64,000 nucleotides of DNA. Source: Chloroflexus sp. MS-G (GTDB taxonomy: Bacteria > Chloroflexota > Chloroflexia > Chloroflexales > Chloroflexaceae). The stretch is taken from positions 1 through 64,000 of the forward strand of contig NZ_JPIM01000003.1 in NCBI RefSeq assembly GCF_000735195.1, given 5' to 3'. This document shows positions 16,628 to 26,002 of this stretch, one piece after another. Position numbers and translations under genes: made by a program. The notes beneath the pieces were generated by a model. The model made no database searches. It saw only the letters and a program-made list of their open reading frames with translations, and had not been told where the DNA came from. Every line of letters starts with the position of its first letter. Position 1 is the stretch's first letter.

Positions 16628-17809
16628 GTGCGCATCCTTTATCTTGCTTCTGGCATTCCAACGCCCGGTACATTAGGCGGTAGCGTCCATACCCTGGAAG
16701 TAGCTCGTGGCCTGACCCGTTTGGGACATGAAGTCCACGTGGTTGCCGCCAGTCGCGAGCTACCGCTCTATCAGTTTCATGTGCGGTCACTGATACGGCT
16801 GCACGGTCAACCGTATGCTGGGTTTACCCTTTACCATCAAGACATCCCCAAAGCATTAAGCCTGGCAGGTATTGTCGCTGTGGTCCGGTTGGCCGACCGG
16901 CTTCAGCCCGATCTGATTATGGAACGATATTACAACTTCGCCGGAGCGGGAATGATTGCTGCCCGACGGTTAAGGGTACCAACCATCCTGGAAGTGAATG
17001 CCCTGATCGTTGATCCGCCCGGTATCCGTAAACGCCAGATCGACGATGCGTTAGGCGGCCCGTGCCGACGTTGGGCCGAGCAGCAGTGCCGTTGGGCCGA
17101 TCGGATCATTACCCCGTTGCATACTACTGTACCGGCAAGCATTCCACGAAGCAAGATTATCGAACTACCATGGGGAGCCAACGTTGACGCCTTTACCCCG
17201 CCTTCCGCTCTACCTCCCGGCCCGCCCAACATTGTCTTTATGGGTTCATTTCGACCGTGGCATGGGGTCACCGACTTCATACGGGCAGCGTGTATCTTAC
17301 TTGAACGAGGTCGTCCTTACCACTTTACCCTGATCGGTGATGGCCCTGAGCGAACAGTCGCCGAAACGCTGGCAGCACCGTACCGCCAGCACTTCACCTT
17401 TACCGGTGCAGTACCTTACAAAGACATCCCTGCCCTCTTAGCGCAGGCCCATCTCGGCGTTGCCCCGTTCAATACCGCCCCGCATCCAGCTCTGCGCGCT
17501 GCCGGCTTCTTCTGGTCGCCGTTGAAAATCTACGAATATATGGCTGCCGGTTTACCGGTTGTTACAGCAGCTATTCCGCCGCTCACGTCCATCATTCGCG
17601 AAGGGCAAGAGGGGGCTGTCTTTCCTGAAGGTGACGTTGCTGGGCTGGCAGCGGCCATTGAACGAGTCTTGAGTGATCCAGCGGCAGCCTTCGCGATGGG
17701 CCAGCGTGCTCGCAAGCGAGTCGTGGCTGAATTTTCCTGGCAACAGCATTGCCGCGAGCTAGAACGCATCGCCAGCGAATTGGTAGCCAGCGATCATAGA
17801 CGGTGTTAG
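16628..17809 (+). CDS. GT4-type glycosyltransferase (GTG start)
   Basis: 393 residues from GTG 16628. GT-B fold: N-terminal MRILYLASGIPTPGTLGGS with the Gly-rich acceptor loop, and C-terminal sugar-nucleotide domain containing IVFMGSFRPWHGVTDFI (about 205), LIGDGPER and KIYEYMAAGLPVVT (about 303), the EX7E-like region. It probably adds a sugar to a cell-surface polysaccharide or lipid; donor and acceptor are unknown. It follows the short c-di-AMP receptor-like gene by six bases, so the pair shares the 16313 promoter. Confidence 0.85.
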   Translation: MRILYLASGIPTPGTLGGSVHTLEVARGLTRLGHEVHVVAASRELPLYQFHVRSLIRLHGQPYAGFTLYHQDIPKALSLAGIVAVVRLADRLQPDLIMERYYNFAGAGMIAARRLRVPTILEVNALIVDPPGIRKRQIDDALGGPCRRWAEQQCRWADRIITPLHTTVPASIPRSKIIELPWGANVDAFTPPSALPPGPPNIVFMGSFRPWHGVTDFIRAACILLERGRPYHFTLIGDGPERTVAETLAAPYRQHFTFTGAVPYKDIPALLAQAHLGVAPFNTAPHPALRAAGFFWSPLKIYEYMAAGLPVVTAAIPPLTSIIREGQEGAVFPEGDVAGLAAAIERVLSDPAAAFAMGQRARKRVVAEFSWQQHCRELERIASELVASDHRRC

Positions 17810-17865
17810 GTTGTTGATGGTCGGTTTCTGAGGCAGACGCGGGTTCCCAATCCGGCCGCAGTACG

Positions 17866-17940
17866 TGAAGAAGCTGTCATCGTCTCGTTCCGTCGGTGGC
17901 GCCACGCCTCTATTGCCCCGCCGATCATGATCGTCACCGC
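17866..17940. repeat. dispersed repeat segment (copy 1)
   Basis: By eye it aligns over about 75 bases with 36101-36178: shared blocks include TGAAGA, TCTCGTTCCG, GTGG, CCACG, TTGCC and TCATG in order. Translated on the minus strand both give HDRxGNRxVAP, which suggests a common degenerate ancestor rather than two genes. Confidence 0.45.
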
Positions 17941-17997
17941 ATCGGTAGGTAGCGGTTCGGAACCCACCCCCATGGCCTAGTTGGGCTACAACTATCC

Positions 17998-19773
17998 TCA
18001 CTCCTCCCCCAACCGCCAGCTTGCAATATTCCACGTAAATGGTGCGATCGGGTCCAGTTGCCAGCCCGAAAGACCAGAACGCGCAATCAGCACGTCAATG
18101 CGCTGAAAGAGGGGTAACACCGGTAATTCCTGGGTAAAGAGCTGCTGCTGACGGATATAGGCAGCAACTTGCTCAGACGGATCAAGAGAAGTCGTCGCAG
18201 TGTTAATCTGCTCATTAGCCTCGAAAAAGCACCAACCGGCAAAGTTATTCCCCGTCCAATTATTTGCTTCGTCTGGCACACCAGCACAACTCCACAATTC
18301 CCAGCCTCGTGGATGAAATCCAGCAATCCAACCAAAAAGGGCTAACTGGAAGGTTCGCTGATAGAGTGGCCCATCGACGCTGTACAATTCGGTCGGCGGT
18401 AACGGCGCTACTTCAATCTGTACACCAACCTGAGCTAGATCGGCGACGATCTGTTCGGCAACAGCTTCACGTAACGGCGAATTAGCTGTTGTCACTAACG
18501 ACAAGAGAAGTGGCAGACCCTCATACTCACGCCAACCGTCACCATCGGTATCGAGCAGATTCGCTTCATCAAGCAAACGACGGGCCTCATCGGGGTTATA
18601 CGGGTAACGAGTAATCTGATCGAGGGGCGGCTCGCCAAGCTGACCGGGCAGAATCCAGCTCTCTAATACACGACTCTGTCCGCCTAATAATTCTTTCACA
18701 ATCCTGTCACGATTGATGGCATAGGCAATAGCCCGCCGCACGCGAATATCCTGTAACAATGGAATATCGAGGTTAAAATCAAGATGCTCCCAGATTGCAT
18801 TGGGAGAAGTACTCATCTGGAGTTCTTGCCGGTCGGCCGCTTGTAAAAGTTCACCCAGCAATGCCGGTGTTGGTTGCTCGATAAATGCCAGATCAATCCC
18901 GCCACCACGTACCAGTTCGAGCAACTGCACCGGATCGCTGCGGAACGCAACGATGATTGTGTCGAACGGTGCAGGCTCGCCCCAGTAGTACGGATTGCGC
19001 ACCAGTTCAAGCGTTCCCCCCTCAAAACTACTCACCATATATGGCCCGTAGCTTAATGGCCGACGCACAAATTCGCTCTTTGTTATCTGTTGCGGATCAC
19101 GTGTTGCCAGCAGATGGCGCGGCAACGGTACCCAGTAACTGGTGATGAAGGCCGGATCGGTAACATCAGGACGCAAGACGGCACGAGTCGTATACTCATC
19201 GACCTGCTCGTAGCGCTCGATCATTGCCAGACGGCTATTTGCCGCTTGACCGAGATCAATGCGTTGTGCCAGTTCGTAGGCAAAGACCGAGTCGGCTGCA
19301 GTGACCGGCGTGCCATCCGCCCAGCGTAGCCGAGGATTCCAATGAAATGTCACGCTGACCTGCGTCACTCCATCAGTTGTAGCAGTCGGTGTGTCCGTAA
19401 TCCGCCCCAGTTCATCGCGAAAAACGGTGACCGTCTTAGTAACGACATCACCGTTGGCGAAGTCGGGCAGGCGCGTTAACACACCCGTCGATTGTAACTT
19501 GAAATCCACGGCCAGCATCGGTGACGGGAAGAGCAGCTCGGTCAAGGCCGCAGTTAATCGCTCGTCGGTCGGATTGCTGTGATATGGCAACAAATCAGGT
19601 GGTTCAGCTACTAATCCAATGCGCAACACCCGTTTTTCAACAACTGTTGGCGTTGGCTCGGGTGTTGCTGTGGGTGCAGATGGACTAGCCGGCGGCACAT
19701 CGGTAACAAGTTTACAGCCGGCTAACAAGATGAGCGCAAGCAAGGCGATTAGAGATGGAATAAAACGCTTCAT
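17998..19773 (-). CDS. peptide-type ABC transporter substrate-binding lipoprotein (SBP_bac_5)
   Basis: 591 residues. The lipobox LLAGC puts the lipidated Cys at residue 20, followed by a Pro/Thr-rich linker to about 45 that is common in Chloroflexota lipoproteins. The mature domain has the family-5 hallmarks: RIGLVAEPPDLLPY near 51, the WADGTPVTAADSVFAYEL segment near 152, IRVRRAIAYAINRDRIV near 335, and NPDEARRLLDEA near 385. It binds oligopeptides or nickel-like ligands outside the membrane and hands them to a permease. No permease adjoins; it could serve OppDF at 10-12 kb, but that is inference. Confidence 0.88.
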   Translation of the reverse strand: MKRFIPSLIALLALILLAGCKLVTDVPPASPSAPTATPEPTPTVVEKRVLRIGLVAEPPDLLPYHSNPTDERLTAALTELLFPSPMLAVDFKLQSTGVLTRLPDFANGDVVTKTVTVFRDELGRITDTPTATTDGVTQVSVTFHWNPRLRWADGTPVTAADSVFAYELAQRIDLGQAANSRLAMIERYEQVDEYTTRAVLRPDVTDPAFITSYWVPLPRHLLATRDPQQITKSEFVRRPLSYGPYMVSSFEGGTLELVRNPYYWGEPAPFDTIIVAFRSDPVQLLELVRGGGIDLAFIEQPTPALLGELLQAADRQELQMSTSPNAIWEHLDFNLDIPLLQDIRVRRAIAYAINRDRIVKELLGGQSRVLESWILPGQLGEPPLDQITRYPYNPDEARRLLDEANLLDTDGDGWREYEGLPLLLSLVTTANSPLREAVAEQIVADLAQVGVQIEVAPLPPTELYSVDGPLYQRTFQLALFGWIAGFHPRGWELWSCAGVPDEANNWTGNNFAGWCFFEANEQINTATTSLDPSEQVAAYIRQQQLFTQELPVLPLFQRIDVLIARSGLSGWQLDPIAPFTWNIASWRLGEE

Positions 19774-20177
19774 GGCGTCACTTCAGTATATAGGTTGATA
19801 ATCTTATGGAATAAACGGCCTGCTACTGGGGAATTATATCGTAAGTTGCGTTCAATGTCTGTATTCCACTACAAACAGGAACCACCGAGCACATCAAACG
19901 CGATGATTGAAGAGTGTGTCTGAAAAAGCCTTTTGTTGCCGGTCATCCTCACCTGATCGCTGTGAGAGAGGGAAGGTGAGGAATCTACTGCACCGAGGAG
20001 CGATCTGCGCGACCGCCGTCGGTCAACCGCCTCGACAGCGTTTTACCCGCTTACATCAAGAGGCAGGTCAACAGCTTACACTCTCCCGATATAGCGCATG
20101 GTCAGCCACTCGCTACCCAACTCTCTGTGGTAAAACTCTTATTTGCCGTAGATGGATAGCTTTATCAGCCGACTTGG
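19774..20177. other. 404-base spacer with repeat debris
   Basis: Holds a single TGTCTGAAAAA element end at 19911-19927 and an inverted repeat TCCTCACCT (19946-19954)/AGGTGAGGA (19974-19982) whose inner part GAGAGAGGGAAGG recalls the GAGAGGAAGGG hairpin family. No gene seen. Confidence 0.5.
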
Positions 20178-21149
20178 TTAACTGCCTGCCAAATCACGAG
20201 CCGCCGGAACACCAGCCGCCGTTGTTGCCGCCTGAACTGCACGGACAATAGCCGTCGCCAATACATCGGCGGCAACAGCACCTAGTGTGACCAGTGGTGG
20301 CGCCTCGTGAACCCCAGTAGCCAATGCAAAGACAGTATCACCGTCAAAAGGCGAATGGGCCGGACGAATAGCACGGGCCAGCCCATCCTGGGCCATCATT
20401 GCCAGTCTAGTCGCAGCCGCCTTATCGAGGCGGGCATCAGTTGCGACCACGGCAATTGTTGTATTCTGCCCGACCGAATCGGCAAACGACTGTCGACTCA
20501 AGCCTCCTCGCAAAAGTGTACCGGTACCAATTAACGTCCGATCAGAAGTACGGGCACCTGCGACAATGCGACCCTGGTCATCAACCACATCACCAAACGC
20601 ATTCACGACCACCAGTGCCCCGACCGTCACCCCGTTCGCCAGAGTTTCACTCCAGGTACCAACCCCACCGCGCATAGCGGTTCCCATGCCGCCAACCTTC
20701 CCTACGGTTGCCCCCGTACCGGCGCCAACACTTCCTTCAGCGACCGTCGTTTCTGCTGCAACACAAGCAGCATACCCCATAGTGGCATCAGGCCAGATGT
20801 CCGCTCGACCAATGCCCAGATCGAAGATCACGGCTGCCGGTACAATGGGCACCTTCGTTAACCCAACATCAAAGCCGTAGCCACGTTCATAAAGCCACGA
20901 CACGACGCCAGTCGCAGCGGCCAGTCCAAAGGCGCTACCACCAGTTAAAACCACTGCATGCACCTGTTGCACCAGATTTACCGGATCAAGCAGATCGGTT
21001 TCTCGCGTACCAGGGGCACCACCGCGCACATCAACACCAGCCACTGCACCTTCTGGCGTCAAAACTACGGTCACCCCGGTCAGTGCCTCTTCATTGGTAG
21101 CATGACCAACCAGCACCCCCTGAACTTGAGTAATTGATGGTGTGTTCAT
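20178..21149 (-). CDS. P1/S58-family self-processing peptidase or amide hydrolase (DmpA/NylC-like)
   Basis: 323 residues. The family's Gly/Ala-rich core is clear: RGGAPGTRETDLL near 42, VLTGGSAFGLAAATGV near 67, GSVGAGTGATVGK near 139, and VVVNAFGD near 180. The motif GQNTTIAVVATDA has an Asn229-Thr230 pair in the place where NylC-type relatives cut themselves to expose a Thr nucleophile, so this is more NylC-like than DmpA-like. It would hydrolyse N-terminal peptide or other amide bonds; substrate unknown. Last gene of the minus-strand pdx-tmk-darA run, its start overlapping the zinc-ribbon gene stop (ATGA). Confidence 0.85.
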   Translation of the reverse strand: MNTPSITQVQGVLVGHATNEEALTGVTVVLTPEGAVAGVDVRGGAPGTRETDLLDPVNLVQQVHAVVLTGGSAFGLAAATGVVSWLYERGYGFDVGLTKVPIVPAAVIFDLGIGRADIWPDATMGYAACVAAETTVAEGSVGAGTGATVGKVGGMGTAMRGGVGTWSETLANGVTVGALVVVNAFGDVVDDQGRIVAGARTSDRTLIGTGTLLRGGLSRQSFADSVGQNTTIAVVATDARLDKAAATRLAMMAQDGLARAIRPAHSPFDGDTVFALATGVHEAPPLVTLGAVAADVLATAIVRAVQAATTAAGVPAARDLAGS

Positions 21150-21658
21150 GATTGACGTACCTCAACTGGAGGTGCAACCGAATAACCATCAGCACGTACC
21201 GTTGGCACATGACCAGCTTGCCGATGACCACAATACGGACAGATTCGCCAGGTCAGATCGATCACCTTACGACACGCTTCACAGTGTCGGCGTAACTGCG
21301 TATGGCAATGTGGACAGAGAATAAAATCAGGTTCGATAGGGCGCTGGCATTCAGGGCAGACAAACCGTTCTTCCAGGTCACGTCGTAGAAACTCTTCTTC
21401 GAGAGTACGCTCGTACTTCTCGGCCAGCGTCTGCGGTGGGCGCAGTATCAGGTGGAGAGGTATGCCAAGAAACGGCAGGAGCAACACAATACCCACGGCC
21501 AGCACCTGCACTGACACATCCTCAGTACGCCGACGAATATCGCGATACGCCCACAAGACTGATGCCGCCCACAACAGTACAGCATAGGCGCCAAGAAAGA
21601 TTGCAGCGAGACGAACGAGCGGTAAGATATTGTTCAGAAATTCCTGTATTGCTTCCAT
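21146..21658 (-). CDS. membrane protein with double zinc ribbon
   Basis: 170 residues. Two hydrophobic segments (about 14-36 and 48-68) anchor it; the C-terminal half is cytoplasmic and carries four CxxC knuckles: CPECQ, CPHC, CEAC and CPYC, which make two zinc ribbons. A charged helix (YERTLEEEFLRRDLEE) links them. The function is not known; such ribbons often mediate protein or nucleic-acid contacts. Four bases downstream of darA and overlapping the P1 peptidase start, so it is firmly part of the operon. Confidence 0.75.
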   Translation of the reverse strand: MEAIQEFLNNILPLVRLAAIFLGAYAVLLWAASVLWAYRDIRRRTEDVSVQVLAVGIVLLLPFLGIPLHLILRPPQTLAEKYERTLEEEFLRRDLEERFVCPECQRPIEPDFILCPHCHTQLRRHCEACRKVIDLTWRICPYCGHRQAGHVPTVRADGYSVAPPVEVRQS

Positions 21659-21662
21659 ATCC

Positions 21663-21989
21663 TTACAATTTGCGCGTTTCGGCGCGAAGCACGAAGACGG
21701 TTGCCCCGCCTACCTGCACTTCGAGCGGAGCCGGTGGATAAAACTCTCCCGACTCAGCAATTGGCGGCATCGGTGAAACGTAGCGTGTGCGTGTCGAGCA
21801 ATGCTCACGAATGATATGGATCACCGGATTGACCTGCTGATCTTCCACACTAAGCATGAGGGTGACGTTTCCCTCACGCAAAAACCCTCCCTGACTGCTC
21901 AGGCGGGTTACCCGATAGCCATGTTCGGTGAGTGCTTCAACCAAATTGGTTGCGTCTTGAGATTGGACAACAGCAAGGATAAGGCGCAT
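21663..21989 (-). CDS. darA: cyclic-di-AMP receptor, DarA/PstA family
   Basis: 108 residues from ATG 21989, preferred over ATG 21995 because AGGG lies eight bases before it and only two before the other. Full PII-like fold: MRLILAVVQSQDA strand and loop, GYRVTRLSSQGGFLREGNVT with the hallmark GGFLxxGN, LSVED strand, and a C-terminal extension GGATVFVLRAE. DarA binds c-di-AMP as a trimer and is thought to relay the signal to an unknown partner. It sits 30 bases after tmk, the same order as tmk-darA (yaaQ) in Firmicutes. No c-di-AMP cyclase is in the window. Confidence 0.85.
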   Translation of the reverse strand: MRLILAVVQSQDATNLVEALTEHGYRVTRLSSQGGFLREGNVTLMLSVEDQQVNPVIHIIREHCSTRTRYVSPMPPIAESGEFYPPAPLEVQVGGATVFVLRAETRKL

Positions 21990-22019
21990 GTTCATTACCC
22001 TAACGGATCATACGGTGTA

Positions 22020-22700
22020 TCACTGCGCGGCAATCGGCGTATCCTGCGCTAACCGCGACATCACGAGTTGCCAAATTTGTTCGGCCAGATCGTCTACTGA
22101 TTGTTCAGCATCCAACACACACCAGCGTTCCGGTTCTTGCCTCACCAATTCGTTGAAGCCCTCGGCAACCCGACGGTGGTATGCCAGATCACGGGCATCG
22201 AGTCGATTCCACTCTGGTGGATGCCCACTACTACCCTCAACCCGTTCACGACCGACCCGTTTCCGTTGCAACCCAACCTCAACATCGATCCGCAAATAGA
22301 ATGTCAGATCAGGTTTGAGACCACCGGTGGCAATGTTGGTAATTGCGCGTAACTCATCTATATCGCGACCAAGACCGTACCCCTGATACGCGAATGTCGA
22401 GTCGGCATAGCGGTCACATACCACGATCCCCCCGGTGGTCAGGTATGGGCGGATCAGTTCACTGACCAATTGCGCCCGTGCCGCAGAAAAGAGCAAAATT
22501 TCAGTAGTCGGAGCCATTTCCGTATGGCGCAAATCGATCAAAATACGACGTATTAACTCGCCAATCCGGGTACCGCCCGGTTCGCGGGTAAGTATCACCG
22601 GGTAGCCAGCAACTTGCAAGTGTTCATACAACCGGCGCGCCTGTGTACTCTTTCCGGCACCTTCAGGACCCTCGAATGTGATAAAGAACCCTCGCTTCAT
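22020..22700 (-). CDS. tmk: thymidylate kinase
   Basis: 226 residues. Opens FFITFEGPEGAGKSTQARRL (P-loop about 12-19), with the DR(E)PGG motif TREPGGTRIGELIR near 40 and the DRY motif VVCDRYADSTFAYQGYGLG near 98, followed by the lid region. It phosphorylates dTMP to dTDP for DNA synthesis. The lid has few basic residues by eye. Sits between ycf45 and darA in the minus-strand run; the 68-base gap upstream could hold an internal promoter. Confidence 0.95.
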   Translation of the reverse strand: MKRGFFITFEGPEGAGKSTQARRLYEHLQVAGYPVILTREPGGTRIGELIRRILIDLRHTEMAPTTEILLFSAARAQLVSELIRPYLTTGGIVVCDRYADSTFAYQGYGLGRDIDELRAITNIATGGLKPDLTFYLRIDVEVGLQRKRVGRERVEGSSGHPPEWNRLDARDLAYHRRVAEGFNELVRQEPERWCVLDAEQSVDDLAEQIWQLVMSRLAQDTPIAAQ

Positions 22701-22768
22701 GGAGTTACTGCCAACCAGTACGATTCATCTTGCTGTATAAGGATAGCCGATCTTTGCCAATCTGTCGA

Positions 22769-24388
22769 TTATCGAAAGATCTTCACGCGACGATTAGGGT
22801 CTTCGCCGCGACTTTCCGAGCGCAGATTATAACGATCGGCCATTTGATGCTGCAAGCGGCGAATATAACTGCTCTGCGGGGCCAATTCCACCGCATGACG
22901 TTCACCATTGATCACCTGCGTGATAGCCTGTTCGGTTTCCAGTAACGCCTCTTCCACAACCGAGTCACTTGTGAATCCCGGTGACTCTTCATCCATCAAC
23001 TCACGCAACTGAAAGACCTGCGCGAGCTGACGTTCCATTTGCGTCATCGTGTTATTCCGTAACACGTAGACCGGTACGCCCTGCTCTTCAGCCTGACGCA
23101 ACTGTTGCGAGCTTTGACGATAGTAGTTTTTCAGCGTCATGACCAGCGTGGCATCCTTCAAATCACGCACAATCACTGCCGGTACACGCAACCGATCAAT
23201 AGCACTCTGCAAGCGATTGCGACTCACACCAAAGGGAAAGATGCGCTGGGGAGGGATCGCTACTGTTGAGGTGCTACTTCCATTGCGATCACGCAAACGC
23301 GGTCCACTCCCACCCATCTGACCCTGTTCACGAAACCCACGGCCCCGTCGCACACCGAAAGCTGGCGCATCGATCGGTGAACGATGGACCGGTTCACGGT
23401 GTACGACCCCGTTAGCATCACGAAAACGCTGCTCGCACGGAGGGTCTTCACCGCGCAGAATGGCATCAACTGCGGCGGCAACATCGGGATAGACGATCAC
23501 TCGATCCCACGATTGAATCTCAACCAGAATATTGAAGGTCGGTGGTGCCTTGCGCTCTAAGACGGTTTTCTGCGTACCGCGTCGGCGAGCCTCTTCATCA
23601 CCCAGCGTAACAGCCTGAATGCCACCCACCAGATCAGAAAGTGTTGGGTTGATCATCAGGTTATCGAGTGTATTCCCATGAGCAGTACCGACCAGTTGCA
23701 CCCCACGCTCAGCAATTGTGCGTGCCGCCGCTGCCTCCAGCTCAGTGCCAATCTCATCGATCACAATAACTTCGGGCATGTGATTCTCGACTGCCTCGAT
23801 CATCACATTATGTTGTTCGGCTGGACGTGGCACCTGCATCCGACGTGCGCGCCCAATGCCCGGATGGGGAATATCGCCATCGCCAGCAATCTCATTCGAG
23901 GTATCGACAATCACCACTCGTTTGCGCAATTCATCACCCAACACGCGAGCTGTCTCGCGCAGGAGTGTTGTTTTGCCTGTGCCCGGCTTCCCCAGCAGGA
24001 GAATGCTCCGACCAGTTTCAACCAGATCGCGGATAATGTCAACGGTACCGTAGACTGCTCGTCCGATACGGCAGGTCAGACCGATGACCACCCCACGACG
24101 GTTGCGAATACCAGAGATTCGGTGCAGCGTGCGCGGGATACCGGCTCGGTTATCTTCGCCAAACTCACCGATTCGTTCAATAACATACTGAATATCCTCG
24201 GCTGTCACCTCACGATCACTGAGAAACAGCTCGTGACCACGATAACGCGCCTCGGGCAATCGGCCAAGATCCATGACAATCTCCAAAAGATTGTCCTGAT
24301 CATTCGCCTTGCGAATCGCCTCGCTAATTGCTGGCGGTAGCGCTGCTAATAACAGTTGAATGTCGTTGCTTGCATCCGTAACAGCCAT
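22769..24388 (-). CDS. Ycf45-like R3H/AAA ATPase
   Basis: 539 residues. The ATPase domain (about 85-310) has Walker A LLGKPGTGKTTLLRE near 132 and Walker B EVIVIDEIGTELEA near 206, with NVMIEAVENHMP before it. This is the SpoIIIAA/Ycf45 arrangement related to type II secretion-type ATPases. After a charged linker (about 340-390) an AIGFPFGVSR-like region binds the C-terminal part, and the end is an R3H domain (IRRLQHQMADRYNL with the Arg-x3-His spacing), which binds single-stranded nucleic acid. Its role is unknown; it is common in cyanobacteria and plastids. Six bases after the GNAT-like gene. Confidence 0.85.
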   Translation of the reverse strand: MAVTDASNDIQLLLAALPPAISEAIRKANDQDNLLEIVMDLGRLPEARYRGHELFLSDREVTAEDIQYVIERIGEFGEDNRAGIPRTLHRISGIRNRRGVVIGLTCRIGRAVYGTVDIIRDLVETGRSILLLGKPGTGKTTLLRETARVLGDELRKRVVIVDTSNEIAGDGDIPHPGIGRARRMQVPRPAEQHNVMIEAVENHMPEVIVIDEIGTELEAAAARTIAERGVQLVGTAHGNTLDNLMINPTLSDLVGGIQAVTLGDEEARRRGTQKTVLERKAPPTFNILVEIQSWDRVIVYPDVAAAVDAILRGEDPPCEQRFRDANGVVHREPVHRSPIDAPAFGVRRGRGFREQGQMGGSGPRLRDRNGSSTSTVAIPPQRIFPFGVSRNRLQSAIDRLRVPAVIVRDLKDATLVMTLKNYYRQSSQQLRQAEEQGVPVYVLRNNTMTQMERQLAQVFQLRELMDEESPGFTSDSVVEEALLETEQAITQVINGERHAVELAPQSSYIRRLQHQMADRYNLRSESRGEDPNRRVKIFR

Positions 24389-24394
24389 AGCTGC

Positions 24395-25390
24395 TTAACA
24401 CTCCTCACGCACAGTTGGGGGTAGTATATAGCGACGTACTGACACCCGTGGCTCCAGGCCAACTTCTAACGATGGTGTCAACACCATCCGCCGAATCGGA
24501 ACAACCGTATGTTTGACCAGCAAGGTCTGCTCACCAACCGGTTGAAAACCCAGACGCATCGCCGGTTCAAACAATTCTTGTTGATACTCGCGCAACAAGA
24601 GATACACTGGACGACTATCACTGAGCTGGGCCAACCCAAAGCGTAGAACATCAACCGCCTGTTCACGGGCATCTGGTCGGATCAAGATCGAGAAGACATG
24701 CCCGCTTGGCCCACTGAGCAGACGCAAATTAGCGACCAGATCATCATCAGGCCCCAACACCCATGACTGGCGACGCAGGAATGAATAGGGGCGATAGATT
24801 GTCCAGTGACGGGCATTGCGCACTTCAGCCTGTTGTACCAGATGCGGGGTGGACATACCATAGAGCTTATGGATTGCCCAATGATCGCGGTGAGCCTGTA
24901 ATCGCATCGGCGCCAGGCGTGTTCCCTGATCCCAATCCGGCCCAGAGAGGTGAAAGAGATGGCGATGGGTATACGCCTGGAAACCAACCTGACGGAAAAT
25001 CTCGCGCAGCTCGTTATGTTGACTGGGTAATGCCGCATAGAGACGCTGCACCGAGTGATATGCCGCATCAGTGCAGAGTCGGTGTAATAGATGAAACCAG
25101 AGTTCGTAATCGCTTGGAGTATGCTCGCTGCGAGTACCGTTTGTCGCCAGATAAATCACATCCTGCTCTGGCCTGCCACGACGGCCCATTGCCTGCACTA
25201 ACGCAAACCCACCACGTTCGGCCAGCACCAGGGTTGTTCGTTCGCGATGGTTTCCTGCCAGCATGCTTTGCACAGCAAACCAGAGTGGCCGATGGCTATA
25301 CGCCAGCAGTCGTTCGGTGTAGAGCACCTGTTGGTAGCGAGGTTTACGCCGCAACGACCAGAGATCGCCCGGCGTGATCGTTCGAATCAT
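24395..25390 (-). CDS. hypothetical protein with GNAT-like halves
   Basis: 331 residues, soluble. Motifs recall tandem acetyltransferase folds: an N-terminal part with the [14 protein letters not shown] strand and a C-terminal part with [20 protein letters not shown] and a [20 protein letters not shown] helix-strand pair, the shape of the acceptor/CoA half of GNAT proteins. The classic Q/RxxGxG/A loop is not clear, so catalysis is uncertain. Its ATG overlaps the pdxT stop (ATGA), so it is part of the pdx run; it may act on a small molecule or protein amine. Confidence 0.6.
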   Translation of the reverse strand: MIRTITPGDLWSLRRKPRYQQVLYTERLLAYSHRPLWFAVQSMLAGNHRERTTLVLAERGGFALVQAMGRRGRPEQDVIYLATNGTRSEHTPSDYELWFHLLHRLCTDAAYHSVQRLYAALPSQHNELREIFRQVGFQAYTHRHLFHLSGPDWDQGTRLAPMRLQAHRDHWAIHKLYGMSTPHLVQQAEVRNARHWTIYRPYSFLRRQSWVLGPDDDLVANLRLLSGPSGHVFSILIRPDAREQAVDVLRFGLAQLSDSRPVYLLLREYQQELFEPAMRLGFQPVGEQTLLVKHTVVPIRRMVLTPSLEVGLEPRVSVRRYILPPTVREEC

Positions 25391-25959
25391 AGTTCCAGAA
25401 AGAGCCGATGAACCCGATCATCATCGGTCAGCTCAGGATGGAACGTTGTCGCCAGCAAGCGACCCTGACGTGCAGCCACAACGCTACCGTCTTCTAGCCA
25501 GCCGACAGCTTCGCATCCTACCCCCAACGCAACGATACGTGGTGCCCGGATAAAGACGCCGCGGAGCGGCATCTCACCGATGATCGGCATCGCGACCGGC
25601 GCCTCGAAGCTATCGAGTTGGCTGCCATAAGCATTTCGCTGAATTGTCAGATTCATCAAGCTCAACGTAGGTTGACCACCCTGTTTTTGATCGGTCACAG
25701 TACTGGCAAGCAATATCGCGCCAGCACATGTGCCCCATATCGCCAGATCGCGCCCTGCACGAACACGGATCGGTTCCAACATCTGATAAATCGTCAGTAA
25801 TCGACCGATGGTAGTACTTTCGCCACCGGGAATGATCAGACGCTCGACCTGGGCGAGCTGACGTGGCAAGCGCACCTCTATCGGTTCAACACCGAGTCGG
25901 CGCAGAACGGTACAATGCTCGCGGAAATCGCCTTGAAGTGCCAATACCCCAACTGTCAT
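25387..25959 (-). CDS. pdxT: pyridoxal 5'-phosphate synthase glutaminase subunit
   Basis: 190 residues, class I glutamine amidotransferase. Opens [14 protein letters not shown]; substrate loop [15 protein letters not shown] near 41; nucleophile Cys near 78 in [11 protein letters not shown]; His-Glu pair in [10 protein letters not shown] near 171. It releases ammonia from glutamine and channels it to PdxS. It lies 43 bases after pdxS. Length and motifs are complete. Confidence 0.96.
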   Translation of the reverse strand: MTVGVLALQGDFREHCTVLRRLGVEPIEVRLPRQLAQVERLIIPGGESTTIGRLLTIYQMLEPIRVRAGRDLAIWGTCAGAILLASTVTDQKQGGQPTLSLMNLTIQRNAYGSQLDSFEAPVAMPIIGEMPLRGVFIRAPRIVALGVGCEAVGWLEDGSVVAARQGRLLATTFHPELTDDDRVHRLFLEL

Positions 25960-26002
25960 AGCTCACTCAACGTGGATGGGAGGATGTCCCATCCACACAC
26001 TC

